Below are positions 54,187 through 63,679 of a stretch of 64,000 nucleotides of DNA, piece by piece. The stretch is from Paenibacillus sp. Soil750 (GTDB lineage Bacteria > Bacillota > Bacilli > Paenibacillales > NBRC-103111). The notes beneath the pieces were generated by a model, which did no database searches, had not been told where the DNA came from, and was given only the letters and a program-made list of their open reading frames with translations. The number at the start of each line of letters is the position of its first letter. The stretch's first letter is position 1. Where the stretch lies: NCBI RefSeq assembly GCF_001428045.1, contig NZ_LMSD01000012.1:882735-946734 (forward strand), in the 5' to 3' direction. The position numbers and the translations under genes are program-made.

Positions 54187-54588
54187 ATGTACTTTTACGA
54201 TAAATTACGAGATATGCGCAAAATGAAAGGCTTCACAATCCGCGAACTAGCTGATCGCTCAGGTGTGTCCGCGGCATACATCTCTCAACTTGAGAATGGT
54301 AACCGCGGAATTCCTTCTCCCGATGTCTTGATGAAATTATCTGAGGGGCTCAACACGTCTTACTCGGAGCTGATGGATATTGCTGGTTATCTCGAGTCCT
54401 CTCAAGCGAACCAACAGTTTGAAAGCAATCCTGTTAATCTACGGCGTTTTCTTCGTGAAAATGAGCTCATGTTTGATGGTTTTATCCTTACACCTGAAGA
54501 TAAGGAATGGGTAGAGCGCATGCTTACCGTCCTATTCTGGAAAGAGCGTCAATCTAGCAAAAGCACCGAGAGTGAACCCTCATCATAA
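54187..54588 (+). CDS. Xre-family transcriptional regulator
   Basis: A 133-residue regulator. The N-terminal domain (residues 3-65) is a standard Xre helix-turn-helix: LRDMRKMKGFTIRELADRSGVSAAYISQLENGNRGIPSPDVLMKLSEGL marks the helices. The C-terminal half (FLRENELMFDGFILTPEDKEWVERMLTVLFWKER) is a helical segment found in several Bacillales regulators of unknown trigger. GAGG lies 11 nt before the start. It faces the small Xre gene across a 216-bp region with several shared motifs, so one probably controls both. The two proteins are not close paralogues outside the helix-turn-helix. Confidence 0.85.
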   Translation: MYFYDKLRDMRKMKGFTIRELADRSGVSAAYISQLENGNRGIPSPDVLMKLSEGLNTSYSELMDIAGYLESSQANQQFESNPVNLRRFLRENELMFDGFILTPEDKEWVERMLTVLFWKERQSSKSTESEPSS

Positions 54589-54605
54589 TGGCTCCTTTCA
54601 CGCGA

Positions 54606-55295
54606 TTACAGCGTTATTTGTTGCCCCGGTGCCATCACTAAGCCTTTGATGCCTTCTTCTTCCAGGCTTGCTACAAAAGCGTTCGGATCCTGTTCAATCA
54701 CAGGGAACGTATTATAGTGCATAGGCACAACGGTGTCAGCTTTCAAATATCCCGCAGCGATCACGGCATCTTCCGGTCCCATCGTGTAGTTATCCCCGAT
54801 CGGCAGAAAGGCCAGATCAATATCGTTCATTTTGCCAATCAGCTTCATATCTTTAAATAACCCCGTGTCCCCTGCATGATAAATGGTTTTTCCTTCTACT
54901 TTAAGCAAGAATCCACTCGCCATGCCTGTATAGATATTTTCTTTGGTGCCTGGCGGATTATAGGAAGAATCGTGTAAGGCTAGGGTCAGTTTTACTTTAC
55001 CAAATGGAAACTCATAAGCCCCGCCGATTCCCATCCCGTGTGTTTTTGCCCCCTCAAAGCCCAAATATCTGGCCAAATCGTTAGGAGCAATAACAGTAGC
55101 ATCGTTGCGCTCAGCAATAGATAACGTGTCTCCAACATGATCTCCATGTCCATGGGTAACAAGGATGTAGTCTGCCTTGATATCTTCCGCTTTGACCGTT
55201 GCTTGCGGATTACCAGTAAGAAAGGGGTCTATAATCAAGGTGTGTTGCTTCAATCTAATTTCGACACAGCTTTGTCCATGGAAAATAATGTTCAC
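54606..55295 (-). CDS. UPF0173 metallo-beta-lactamase-fold hydrolase (YtkL-like)
   Basis: A 229-residue metal-dependent hydrolase of the UPF0173 group, of about the family's usual length. The metal motif is [10 protein letters not shown] near residues 47-56, with further ligands in [12 protein letters not shown] and [12 protein letters not shown]. The cytoplasmic protein's substrate has not been established. It is convergent with the Xre gene (18 bp apart) and follows the second binding-protein gene after 122 bp, apparently as a separate unit. Confidence 0.9.
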   Translation of the reverse strand: MNIIFHGQSCVEIRLKQHTLIIDPFLTGNPQATVKAEDIKADYILVTHGHGDHVGDTLSIAERNDATVIAPNDLARYLGFEGAKTHGMGIGGAYEFPFGKVKLTLALHDSSYNPPGTKENIYTGMASGFLLKVEGKTIYHAGDTGLFKDMKLIGKMNDIDLAFLPIGDNYTMGPEDAVIAAGYLKADTVVPMHYNTFPVIEQDPNAFVASLEEEGIKGLVMAPGQQITL

Positions 55296-55378
55296 TTATT
55301 TCAGCTCCTCTGGGTTAATAGGTTCATTTTATCATAGGTACCTTTTCGAATCGAAATTCTTCCAGACGTTACAAATAT

Positions 55379-55404
55379 CCCCTCCCGGAAAGTTCCGCAA
55401 GGGG
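55379..55404 (-). terminator. Probable terminator of the second binding-protein gene
   Basis: On the minus strand CCCCT pairs with AGGGG, with an inner GGAA/TTCC stem, about 14 bp past the stop at 55418. The T-run is weak (ATATTTG). Confidence 0.4.
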
Positions 55405-55417
55405 ACATATATACAGC

Positions 55418-56725
55418 TTAGTTAGCCAACACACTATTCATTTTTTTCTCTAACTGCACGAGCCCTTCCTCGGGATCCATGCCTCCCATTACGATACTTT
55501 GGAGCTCTTCGGACAATGTTGTAAACATCGTTGCATATTTATCCGTTTGTGGTGCAAATTTAACTTGATGCTGCGCTTCGATAAAAAGCTTCCGATAAGG
55601 CAATTGCTTATAGGCTTGGCTTTGAAGAACAGCTCGATTGGCGGGCACATGCCCGGCTTGACCCCATAGCATAGAACCTACTTTGGAGAAATAAGACATG
55701 AATGCCATGGCAGCACGTTGTTGATCCTTCGTTACATAACTAGGAATCACGAGAGTATGTGAACTCCCCCACTGCATCGAAGAGCCGAATAGAGTTGGAA
55801 GCGGCATGATCCCCGCAGGAAGGGAAGACTCACTTAAATGATAGCCTGCTTCCCATACACCTCCCATCCATAACGCAGCTTTGCCATTATGAAAGGTGTC
55901 CCACGGGGTCTTATCGTTCACATCGGAGAGCTTGCTTGCATAGATCTGTTGATAAAACTTCAACACACGAAGCGATTTGTCATTATGGATAGTTACTTTC
56001 GCCTTGCTAACATCCAATAATTCTCCGCCTGCTTGATAATACATATTAAGGAATGGCTCTTGGAAATATGGCGTATTTACTGCAAATGGTTCAACATTCG
56101 GTACTTTTGCTTGAATCTGCTGCAGCATTTGAATAAAAGCCTCCGGCGTTGAGATGGCCAGCTTAGGCGTTTCATCCTCATTCAATAAGCCCGCTTTTTT
56201 CAAAATATCCTTATTGTAATATAACATGTGAAAATGCGTGTCTAATGGCAGCGCGTACGGCTTACTCATGAAGCTTACACTTCGTACGTTGCTCTCCTCT
56301 AAGTCCTTGAATTCAAATCCAACCTCACTCGCCAATTCATCCAATGGCATAATTTGCTTCGCCTTTACGAATGGTGACATGCGGTCAACATGCGCAACAG
56401 CGACATCGGGACCTTTCCCCGAAGAAAGCGCCGTGCTCAGCTTCACATAATATTCATTAGATTCCAAGCGAAGCTGCTTCACGTAGACGGCCTTCTGTGA
56501 AGTATTGAAATCTTGAACAATACGCTCCACGAACTCCCCTTCACCACCGCCGAATGGATTCCAGAACGATATTTCCACTGGCGCTGTTGGGCCCGCCACG
56601 ATTTTCTTGTTCTCAGCTACTTGTTTAGGATTATTGGACAGAAAAGAGCATCCCGTAAGCACGAATGTGAGCGTCCATATACACCCGATTCCGACGACCC
56701 GTGTGATCTTTTTTTTATCTAACAA
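55418..56725 (-). CDS. Second solute-binding lipoprotein, paralogue of the operon's first
   Basis: A 435-residue family-1 binding protein with lipobox FVLTGCSF. It is a close paralogue of the protein at 62131-63459: the two share uninterrupted stretches such as QLRLESNEYY, GPDVAVAHVDR, NTPYFQEPFLN, GGVWEAG and WGQAGHVPAN, and have the same length. It lies after the response-regulator gene and has its own leader with a catabolite-control-like site at 56770-56784. It may bind the same sugar with different affinity, or feed the sensor kinase rather than the permeases; the sequence does not decide. Confidence 0.88.
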   Translation of the reverse strand: MLDKKKITRVVGIGCIWTLTFVLTGCSFLSNNPKQVAENKKIVAGPTAPVEISFWNPFGGGEGEFVERIVQDFNTSQKAVYVKQLRLESNEYYVKLSTALSSGKGPDVAVAHVDRMSPFVKAKQIMPLDELASEVGFEFKDLEESNVRSVSFMSKPYALPLDTHFHMLYYNKDILKKAGLLNEDETPKLAISTPEAFIQMLQQIQAKVPNVEPFAVNTPYFQEPFLNMYYQAGGELLDVSKAKVTIHNDKSLRVLKFYQQIYASKLSDVNDKTPWDTFHNGKAALWMGGVWEAGYHLSESSLPAGIMPLPTLFGSSMQWGSSHTLVIPSYVTKDQQRAAMAFMSYFSKVGSMLWGQAGHVPANRAVLQSQAYKQLPYRKLFIEAQHQVKFAPQTDKYATMFTTLSEELQSIVMGGMDPEEGLVQLEKKMNSVLAN

Positions 56726-56769
56726 TTCGATCCCCCCTTTCCCCTTATGATACTAAGTAACAGCTCCTC

Positions 56770-56784
56770 GGTAAGCGTTTGCAA
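56770..56784 (-). promoter_or_regulatory. Candidate catabolite-responsive (cre) site before the second binding-protein gene
   Basis: TTGCAAACGCTTACC on the minus strand agrees with the CcpA consensus WTGNAANCGNWNNCW at every fixed position but the last. It overlaps the expected -35 region of the binding-protein gene, where CcpA would repress. Confidence 0.45.
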
Positions 56785-56802
56785 TCAAGTTTTTTAAGAA
56801 AA

Positions 56803-58392
56803 CTACGATGACTTGTCTTCTTTGGCTCGAATACGATATTCCGACGGGGATAGACCTGTTATTTTCTTAAATACTTTCGAGAAATATTTTGGGTCTGGAA
56901 TGCCTACCAAATGCCCAATATCTGCTGTCTTGAGCTCACTTGTTAATAAGGTCATGGCTTTCTCGATGCGAATCCGCGTCAGATATTCCAGAAAGCTTTC
57001 ACCCATTTCTTTTTTGAACAGATTAGCAAAATAGTTTTTACTTAAGTGCACCAAACTGCTGATCGATTGCAGCGAAATCTCTTGTTGGTAGTACTGCCCG
57101 ATATACTGCGCTGCCTTAATAATACCGTTGCGATCACTATTATACACACCGATCATATGCCTAACGAGTTCCTCGAATGCTTGCAGAAACCAAGCTTTAC
57201 TCATCTGAATCGTCTCTAATTTGGATAATTGCTCATAATACTGTTTCTTTAATTGGAGGATGCTTTGCTGATCACTTGCCACCTCTGACCATAGCGTCGT
57301 GAGTAGGATTAGCAGCTCCAGCGAAATAATTTCCACGAGATCATAGTCTTTACGTGCTGTAAGCTGTTCGAAAATATCTTCCAAATAAGCTTGCAGCTCT
57401 TTCGTTTGAAAAGCATAGACCATCGCATGAATATGCGTTGTACTCACTTTAATATTCTCCGCCAACTGACTTGGTAGAGGTACATAATCAACACCATACA
57501 GAATCGCTCGTTCAGGGCCAATGAACATTTTATATTTCGCTGCGGCTTTCGCTTGCTCGTAGGCTTGATGCAGCCCTGACCAAGTAGACGTACTCATACT
57601 AACACCTACTGTACACGACATGTCACAGTGGTCCTTGAGATAGAGAACGACGGACTGTGCCCATGTCTTCATCTCAGACAAACCAACAACCGTCATTTTC
57701 CTTGCAAAAAGAAGTACGTTTATTTCCCCTTGTCGATCTGGAAAAACTTCATAGACATCCTCTGAGAAAGTCGTCATCACTTCTGCATTCGCCTTACGTA
57801 TCAAAGCTTGCCCCTCCTCAACACTCTGCGCCCACTCATTCTTCACGATATGAAGCACATATAAGGGTAGCATAACGTCGGAGAATCTTAAGCTTTCTGC
57901 GATTTGTTGGCTGCGATCAGGGTCCATTTCTTCAAGGAGTTCTAGCATCCGTTTTTCTTTGAAGAGGGGCTCAATGTCACTTACCGAATGCATCTGCTCA
58001 CTTGCTGGTGATGCCGCTAGGATCGATTCCTTGACTCGCAGCAGCGTTTCCTCCAAGTCCCGAGGCATCATATCTGATTTAATCATATATTCAGAAACCC
58101 CATTGCGAATTGCTTCTTTCGCATATTGGAAATCTTCCAAATTGCTAAGGATAACTATTTTCATATGCGGATAACTTTTACGTACTTCCGTAATTAGTGT
58201 GATGCCATCCATAACGGGCATTTTAATATCTGTGATGAGAATATCCGGTGGGGTCTCGCGGATCAACGCCAACGCTTCTTGCCCATTCGCTGCTTCACCG
58301 CTCACCGTTAAACCAAGCTTATCCCATTCAATCATCGAGCGAATACCGAACCTTACGATATATTCATCTTCCACAATCACAACTCGAAACAT
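56803..58392 (-). CDS. YesN-type response regulator with AraC DNA-binding domain
   Basis: A 529-residue response regulator. The receiver domain holds the phospho-acceptor D55 in PPDILITDIKMPVMDG; a long central region follows, then the AraC-type double helix-turn-helix (YYQQEISLQSISSLVHLS, GIPDPKYFSKVFKKI, SPSEYRIRAK). I choose the ATG at 58392 over a GTG three codons upstream, because AGGTG lies about 6-8 nt before it. The gene begins 9 bp after the kinase stop. It most likely controls the importer genes on either side. Confidence 0.92.
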   Translation of the reverse strand: MFRVVIVEDEYIVRFGIRSMIEWDKLGLTVSGEAANGQEALALIRETPPDILITDIKMPVMDGITLITEVRKSYPHMKIVILSNLEDFQYAKEAIRNGVSEYMIKSDMMPRDLEETLLRVKESILAASPASEQMHSVSDIEPLFKEKRMLELLEEMDPDRSQQIAESLRFSDVMLPLYVLHIVKNEWAQSVEEGQALIRKANAEVMTTFSEDVYEVFPDRQGEINVLLFARKMTVVGLSEMKTWAQSVVLYLKDHCDMSCTVGVSMSTSTWSGLHQAYEQAKAAAKYKMFIGPERAILYGVDYVPLPSQLAENIKVSTTHIHAMVYAFQTKELQAYLEDIFEQLTARKDYDLVEIISLELLILLTTLWSEVASDQQSILQLKKQYYEQLSKLETIQMSKAWFLQAFEELVRHMIGVYNSDRNGIIKAAQYIGQYYQQEISLQSISSLVHLSKNYFANLFKKEMGESFLEYLTRIRIEKAMTLLTSELKTADIGHLVGIPDPKYFSKVFKKITGLSPSEYRIRAKEDKSS

Positions 58393-58401
58393 GCTCTTCA
58401 C

Positions 58402-60243
58402 CTACTTCATTTCTGGAAGTCTGATACGAATATGTGTACCCGCTCCGAGTTCACTTTGAATGTCTAAACCATAGAGCTTCCCACAAATGAGTTTAATTCG
58501 TTCATCTACATTCGCTAAACCAATCCCACTTACTTTATCAACGGAGGGAACTTCATGCCGATTCAGACTTTGTACCAGACTTGCGTCCATGCCTCGCCCA
58601 TTATCCACGACCTCAAAGCGAATTCCACCTTCCGGATGGATGCCGCACCGTATATGAATTTCACCTGTTTCTCTATCCGTAAAAGCATGTAGAATCGCAT
58701 TCTCTACAATGGGTTGTAGGATCAGCTTAGGCGTACGATACGTACGTACTTCTTCGTCTAGATGAACGAACGTCTCTATATTAAAGTTGAATCGGAACTT
58801 TTGAATCCCCAGATAGCACTGTACATGCTCGATCTCTTCTTCGATGGTTACTGTCTCTTCGCCTTTACCTAAGCTAATCCGCAATAATCGGGATAAAAGG
58901 CTGACCATTTCAGCCGCATGATTAGCTTTCTGGAGGAGCGCCGTCCATTTAATAATATCCAGTGTATTATACAGGAAATGCGGATTAATTTGCGCTTGTA
59001 AAGCCTTCAATTCCGCTACACGCTTATGATTCTGTTCCTCATAAACCGTTTCCAATAGACCATCGATCCGTGTAACCATATAGTTAAAATTTTCGCCCAA
59101 AATATCGAATTCATCATTGCGGCGCTTGGCTTTGAAACGGACGGTCAGGTCACCTGACATGACTTGTCGCATCAATCGAATCATTTTCAGAATGGGCTTG
59201 GAGATCGAATTGGCCAGTAAAAATGCGGTCAAGATGGAGAATAAGATACACATGAAAGCGATCACCAAAATAATTTGCAGCAGACGATTCGAATCTTTGT
59301 ACAGAGAAGCCTCCGAAATGACATTAACGACGATCCAGTCGTTTGTGTGCAGCTTTTTATAATTCACAATCAATCTTTCGCCTTGATATCTCAGTGGAAA
59401 TACGGATTCATCTGTCGTGGAACGAAACATTTCTGTATAACCATCTTCGCCTAGTACTTCTTTCACACTCTTACCCAATACGCGACTGTCTGGGTATGAG
59501 ATGATGTGTCCTGAACCATCAATAACGAAACTTTCAATATCCATATTACTCTTCGTCGTTCGAGCACCAATTTCTTTCAGCACATCCTCGCGGATGTCTA
59601 GTACGGCAATAATCCCAACAGGACTATCGTCCGACATTTTGTATATTTGCTTGGCCAGTGAGAAAACGTGTACATTCTGAGTGTTTAGACTATCGACATA
59701 CGTTCCTAATCGCGTAGAAAACCACCGAAAATTACTCCCATCCTTCAAGGTTTGCAGGAATGGTGATACCTTGTCTAAAGACCGATCGTTCCATCTATAT
59801 ATACCTTTGATAAAATGCTGCGGTGAAAGGAACGAAATCGACTGTATATCCTGATTAATTGCAATAATGGTCGATAGCTTCGTAGTTAGGGATAGACTAT
59901 CTAGATCGTATTGTGCAGGATCTGCGCGATCCAAAGTCCGCAGCATCGTGACAATGTCATTATTATTGACGACCTGCATCATCATATCTTTATAAATGCC
60001 AAGTCTCGTGTCAATATTCTCCGCCGTCTGCTTCAAGAGTTGTTCCGAGTATTCCGTAACTTTATTGTTGATCGTTGACTTCGATATCGAATATGAAATA
60101 AACCCCAGAGCAAGCAGGGGTGTTAGCGAAAAAAGGAACAACAACAGCATCCACTTATAGCGAATGCTGCTCGTCCATGTATACATCCATGAAGGAATTC
60201 GTTTGTGGCGTTGTCGCGTCGCAACCTCTGATGCTTGGGTCAT
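58402..60243 (-). CDS. YesM-type sensor histidine kinase
   Basis: A 613-residue membrane kinase. I take the ATG at 60243 (MTQASEVATRQ), with AAAGGG 11 nt upstream; the longer frame would overlap the permease gene by 92 bp. Order: cytoplasmic basic N-terminus, membrane helix (about 30-50), extracellular Cache-type sensor (about 55-315), second helix (about 320-345), HAMP, then the kinase with H422 in QINPHFLYNTLDIIKW and the ATPase (VENAILHAF, VVDNGRGMD). It is encoded between the permeases and its response regulator, so sensing of the imported sugar or its binding protein is likely. Confidence 0.92.
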   Translation of the reverse strand: MTQASEVATRQRHKRIPSWMYTWTSSIRYKWMLLLFLFSLTPLLALGFISYSISKSTINNKVTEYSEQLLKQTAENIDTRLGIYKDMMMQVVNNNDIVTMLRTLDRADPAQYDLDSLSLTTKLSTIIAINQDIQSISFLSPQHFIKGIYRWNDRSLDKVSPFLQTLKDGSNFRWFSTRLGTYVDSLNTQNVHVFSLAKQIYKMSDDSPVGIIAVLDIREDVLKEIGARTTKSNMDIESFVIDGSGHIISYPDSRVLGKSVKEVLGEDGYTEMFRSTTDESVFPLRYQGERLIVNYKKLHTNDWIVVNVISEASLYKDSNRLLQIILVIAFMCILFSILTAFLLANSISKPILKMIRLMRQVMSGDLTVRFKAKRRNDEFDILGENFNYMVTRIDGLLETVYEEQNHKRVAELKALQAQINPHFLYNTLDIIKWTALLQKANHAAEMVSLLSRLLRISLGKGEETVTIEEEIEHVQCYLGIQKFRFNFNIETFVHLDEEVRTYRTPKLILQPIVENAILHAFTDRETGEIHIRCGIHPEGGIRFEVVDNGRGMDASLVQSLNRHEVPSVDKVSGIGLANVDERIKLICGKLYGLDIQSELGAGTHIRIRLPEMK

Positions 60244-60295
60244 CGTTGTAGCAACCCTTTCTGGGAAGAGAATCTGATTGGTAGATATTAGCTTA

Positions 60296-61108
60296 TTAAC
60301 CTTTAATACCAGACATGGCCACTCCTTGCACAATTTGACGCTGCAGGACAGCAAACACCAGAATCGTTGGAATTGCCGCAATTGCACTTGCTGCCATGAT
60401 CAGATTTAAGGACATCGTATTATTCGACAAAAATGTCGGTAGTCCTGCTGATAAGATCATGTTCTCTTGCGAGGTAATGGAAAGATACGGCCACAAGAAA
60501 TTGTTCCACGATAAAATAAAGTAGAAAATCCCGACAGAGAACATAGCAGATCTAGTAAGCGGGAGACATATCCGATACCATAAACCGAAATTTCTACACC
60601 CGTCGATTTGTGCTGCTTCGATATAATCCTTCGGGACGCCGTCCATGAATTGCTTCAAGAGCAAGATGCCGATTGGATTCGTAAGCCCAGGCAGAATAAT
60701 CGCCCACATGTTATCAATCAGCTTCAGATGAAGCGTTGTTTCGTAAAGTGGTATCAGAATCGCTTCCGTAGGAATTAACAAGCCTGAAACGATAACCAGA
60801 TAGAACAAACCTCTGGACTTGAAAGGCAGTTTCGAAAAAGAGAAAGCTGCCAATGAACTAAAGATGAGTGAAATAACGGTAGTCAGCACACCGATCACAG
60901 CGCTGTTCCACGTCCATCTTAGGATCTGCGAATCTTTGATCACCTTCGTATAATTATGCAGATGTAAATCCGAGAGATTCACCCAATCACTTAGCGCGGA
61001 GACATTTACGCCATCCGGTTTCAGCGATACAATGAGCATCCAAATCAATGGAAACATAAATAAGAGAGCCAGGATCACGGCGATGATGTTAATTGCGATT
61101 CCTTTCAT
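60296..61108 (-). CDS. Sugar ABC transporter permease (MalG type)
   Basis: A 270-residue permease with six helices. The EAA loop is VPKDYIEAAQIDGCRNFGLWYRICLP near residues 154-179; it ends with QGVAMSGIKG. It pairs with the permease whose gene ends 13 bp upstream. The kinase gene begins 52 bp downstream, so importer and sensor pair are probably one transcript. Confidence 0.92.
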   Translation of the reverse strand: MKGIAINIIAVILALLFMFPLIWMLIVSLKPDGVNVSALSDWVNLSDLHLHNYTKVIKDSQILRWTWNSAVIGVLTTVISLIFSSLAAFSFSKLPFKSRGLFYLVIVSGLLIPTEAILIPLYETTLHLKLIDNMWAIILPGLTNPIGILLLKQFMDGVPKDYIEAAQIDGCRNFGLWYRICLPLTRSAMFSVGIFYFILSWNNFLWPYLSITSQENMILSAGLPTFLSNNTMSLNLIMAASAIAAIPTILVFAVLQRQIVQGVAMSGIKG

Positions 61109-61121
61109 TGTTCAACCTCCG

Positions 61122-62102
61122 TCAATCTTTTCTGTCTGTTAATTTGAACTGTACAACGGCGAGGAGCAGCATGATGACACAGAATACGATGGACTGAGCC
61201 GAAGCAAGCCCGAACATATCCTTTTTAAACCCCGTGACATAAATGTAGCGAATCATGGTATTCGTGGAGTCCCCTGGACCTCCGCCGGTCATAATCTGTA
61301 CTTGCCCAAATAGCTTTAAACACGAGATAATTTGATAAAAAACTTGTATTTGCATGACTCTCGACAAACCTGGGAGCGTAATATGAATGAATTGCTTCCA
61401 AGCGCCAGCGCCATCTATTTTCGCAGCTTCATAATGATCCGTAGGAATTTCTTGCAAACCAGCTAGGAATAGTACCATCACGAAACCAACTGACCACCAA
61501 TCGGTTGTTAGGGTAATAGCCCACCAAGCAAAATGTTTATCTGTCAGCCAGTGAATGTCACCAGGTAAACCAATGAGTTTCAAGAACGCGTTAATCGGGC
61601 CATACTTCGAGTCGAAAAGTCGGAGCCATATGAAACTGATGACCGAGACGGACAGTACATAAGGCAGGAAAAACATGGAACGGATAAGCGTTCGAAAGCG
61701 GAGATTCTGATTAATCAGCAGAGCTAAGATCAGGCCTAGTACGATAATAGTCGGTGTACAGATGATGACAAAGTAAATCGAGTGCCACACATACAGATAA
61801 AAATTCGAATCACTGAAAATCTTTTTATAATTCGCTAAGCCAACATACTTCTGCATCCCCTGAATGCCCCAAACGTGCAAGCTCATCCAAGCGCCTCGCC
61901 CAACAGGCCACAGATAGAAGATGGCAAAAGGGATCAGAAACGGCAGCAGATACACCATTGCCTTCAATTCCAAAGCTATTCGTAACGGTTTACGTTCGCG
62001 GAGGACCCATGTCCGATCACGCTCACTTACTTTTGTCTCCATTGGCTCTTCTCCTTGTTTCTTTTCTGTATAAGAGCGGGTGAAGCCACCGTTAGCTTTC
62101 AC
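61122..62102 (-). CDS. Sugar ABC transporter permease (MalF type)
   Basis: A 326-residue permease. A hydrophilic N-terminus of about 50 residues precedes six helices; the true start could be the METKVSER Met 20 codons later. The EAA motif is PTDHYEAAKIDGAGAWKQFIHITLP near residue 222, and GGGPGDSTNTMIRYIYVTGF near the C-terminus is typical of MalF/UgpA permeases. It follows the first binding-protein gene by 28 bp. Confidence 0.9.
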   Translation of the reverse strand: MKANGGFTRSYTEKKQGEEPMETKVSERDRTWVLRERKPLRIALELKAMVYLLPFLIPFAIFYLWPVGRGAWMSLHVWGIQGMQKYVGLANYKKIFSDSNFYLYVWHSIYFVIICTPTIIVLGLILALLINQNLRFRTLIRSMFFLPYVLSVSVISFIWLRLFDSKYGPINAFLKLIGLPGDIHWLTDKHFAWWAITLTTDWWSVGFVMVLFLAGLQEIPTDHYEAAKIDGAGAWKQFIHITLPGLSRVMQIQVFYQIISCLKLFGQVQIMTGGGPGDSTNTMIRYIYVTGFKKDMFGLASAQSIVFCVIMLLLAVVQFKLTDRKD

Positions 62103-62130
62103 GAGAGCTTCACCCGATTCAAGCGGACGA

Positions 62131-63459
62131 TTAATTGGTCAAAATATCATTGATTTGCTTATCCATACTTTTCAAGCCATCTTCTGGAGATTGCTTACCG
62201 AATAGGATGTTCTGTAAGGACTCTGAAACCGTCGTGATAATCGTTGTGTACTTATCTGTTTTCGGTGCGAATTTCACTGTTTTCTGAGCTTCGATAAAGA
62301 AATTACGGTATGGCAGTTTTTTGTACTCATCGCTTGTTGTTACTGTGCTGTTAGCAGGTACGTGTCCGGCTTGACCCCACGTTTTGCCACCTACCTCTGA
62401 GAAGTACTTCATGAATTTCGCGGATGCTTCTTGCTTCTCTGTTGTTACATAAGAAGGTACGACGAGTAAATGGGAGCTTCCCCAGTGGGTTTGGCTACCG
62501 AAAATCGCAGGCAGCGGCATCGCACCAATATTCAAAGCTTTATCGTTAAGCAAGAGCCCCGCTTCCCACACACCGCCGAACCATAGGGCTGCTTTTCCGC
62601 TATGGAAGGAATCCCAAGGTGTTTTATCATTGAGATCACTGTACTTGTTTTTGTACAAATCCATATAAAACTTAAGGACATTCAAGGCTTTCTCGTTGTT
62701 GATTGCGGATTTCGTCATATCGCCATTTAAGATATCGCCGCCTGCTTCATAGTACAAATTCAGGAATGGCTCTTGGAAATAAGGGGTATTCACGGCTAAT
62801 GCCTGCACGCCAGGTACTTTGGCTTGAATCTGCGCTAACGTTTTCTTAAAGCCCTCTGGCGTCAACTCTCCCAGTTTCGGCGTGCCATCATCGTTTAGCA
62901 GCTCGGCTTTCTTAAGCAGATCCTTGTTGTAATAGAACATATGGAAATGTGTATCTAACGGTACGGCGTAAGGCTTTCCATCATAGGATACGCTTTTGAT
63001 ATTGGAGTCTGAGACTTGTTTCAGATCAAAACCAACCTTGCTGGCAAGACCATCAAGAGGTAGAATTTGCTTCGCTTTCACGAAGGGCGAGATTCGATCC
63101 ACGTGAGCTACAGCCACATCGGGCCCTTTCGATGAAGAAAGTGCCGTGCTTAGCTTTGCATAGTACTCATTGGATTCTAAGCGCAGCTGTTTCACGATGA
63201 CTTCCTTCTGGGAGTCGTTATAGCCTTTGACAATTTGATCTACGAAATCACCTTCGCCACCGCCGAACATATTCCAGAAGGTGATCTCTACCGGATTCGC
63301 TGCTTTGGTTGTCTCTGCGGCTTTCGCAGTCTGTGCAGCTGTGGCAGTTGCAGTTTTGGTATCGCTTTCTTTTGTGCTCGAGCAGCCTGTCGCTACCATA
63401 GCAAGCGCAATACTTGCGGTAAGTAAACTAGTGAATTTCTTTTTCATTGGGATGAACAA
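62131..63459 (-). CDS. Solute-binding lipoprotein of the kinase-linked importer
   Basis: A 442-residue family-1 binding protein and first gene of the operon. The signal peptide ends at the lipobox AMVATGCSS. Domains are those of oligosaccharide-binding proteins: EITFWNMFGGGEGDFVDQI at the start of the first lobe, LDTHFHMFYYNKDLLKK near the hinge and WGSSHLLVVPSYVT in the second lobe. The substrate cannot be read from sequence; position near the GH101 gene makes a host-glycan disaccharide plausible. A close paralogue is encoded at 55418-56725. The start follows a hairpin leader at 63490-63521. Confidence 0.92.
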   Translation of the reverse strand: MFIPMKKKFTSLLTASIALAMVATGCSSTKESDTKTATATAAQTAKAAETTKAANPVEITFWNMFGGGEGDFVDQIVKGYNDSQKEVIVKQLRLESNEYYAKLSTALSSSKGPDVAVAHVDRISPFVKAKQILPLDGLASKVGFDLKQVSDSNIKSVSYDGKPYAVPLDTHFHMFYYNKDLLKKAELLNDDGTPKLGELTPEGFKKTLAQIQAKVPGVQALAVNTPYFQEPFLNLYYEAGGDILNGDMTKSAINNEKALNVLKFYMDLYKNKYSDLNDKTPWDSFHSGKAALWFGGVWEAGLLLNDKALNIGAMPLPAIFGSQTHWGSSHLLVVPSYVTTEKQEASAKFMKYFSEVGGKTWGQAGHVPANSTVTTSDEYKKLPYRNFFIEAQKTVKFAPKTDKYTTIITTVSESLQNILFGKQSPEDGLKSMDKQINDILTN

Positions 63460-63489
63460 CCCTCTCTCATTCGGTTTATGTTAGTTGTC

Positions 63490-63521
63490 GAAAGCCCTTT
63501 CATTCAAGTGTAAGGGCTTTC
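63490..63521 (-). other. Hairpin upstream of the first binding-protein gene
   Basis: GAAAGCCCTT (63490-63499) and AAGGGCTTTC (63512-63521) pair perfectly around a 12-nt loop, about 30 bp before the start codon of the importer operon. It could be a structured leader or the terminator of an upstream transcript; no strong T-run is present on the minus strand. Confidence 0.5.
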
Positions 63522-63679
63522 CTTGGTTCTAACTTTACAGGGAATCGCTCCGCGTCTAAACCGATAAAACCGTCAACTTTAGGGAACAAACGTAAGAAAT
63601 CCTCAGACTGTTTTGACTAAAAGGTGACGATGTTACGATTGGAGGGGTGAATCGTACGTTGGACAAGCGACGTTTAACT

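Noticed and set aside
60244..60387. Longer N-terminus for the second sensor kinase
   Set aside because: It would overlap the permease gene by 92 bp and adds a Cys-rich stretch with no place in the family; an ATG with a ribosome site exists at 60243.
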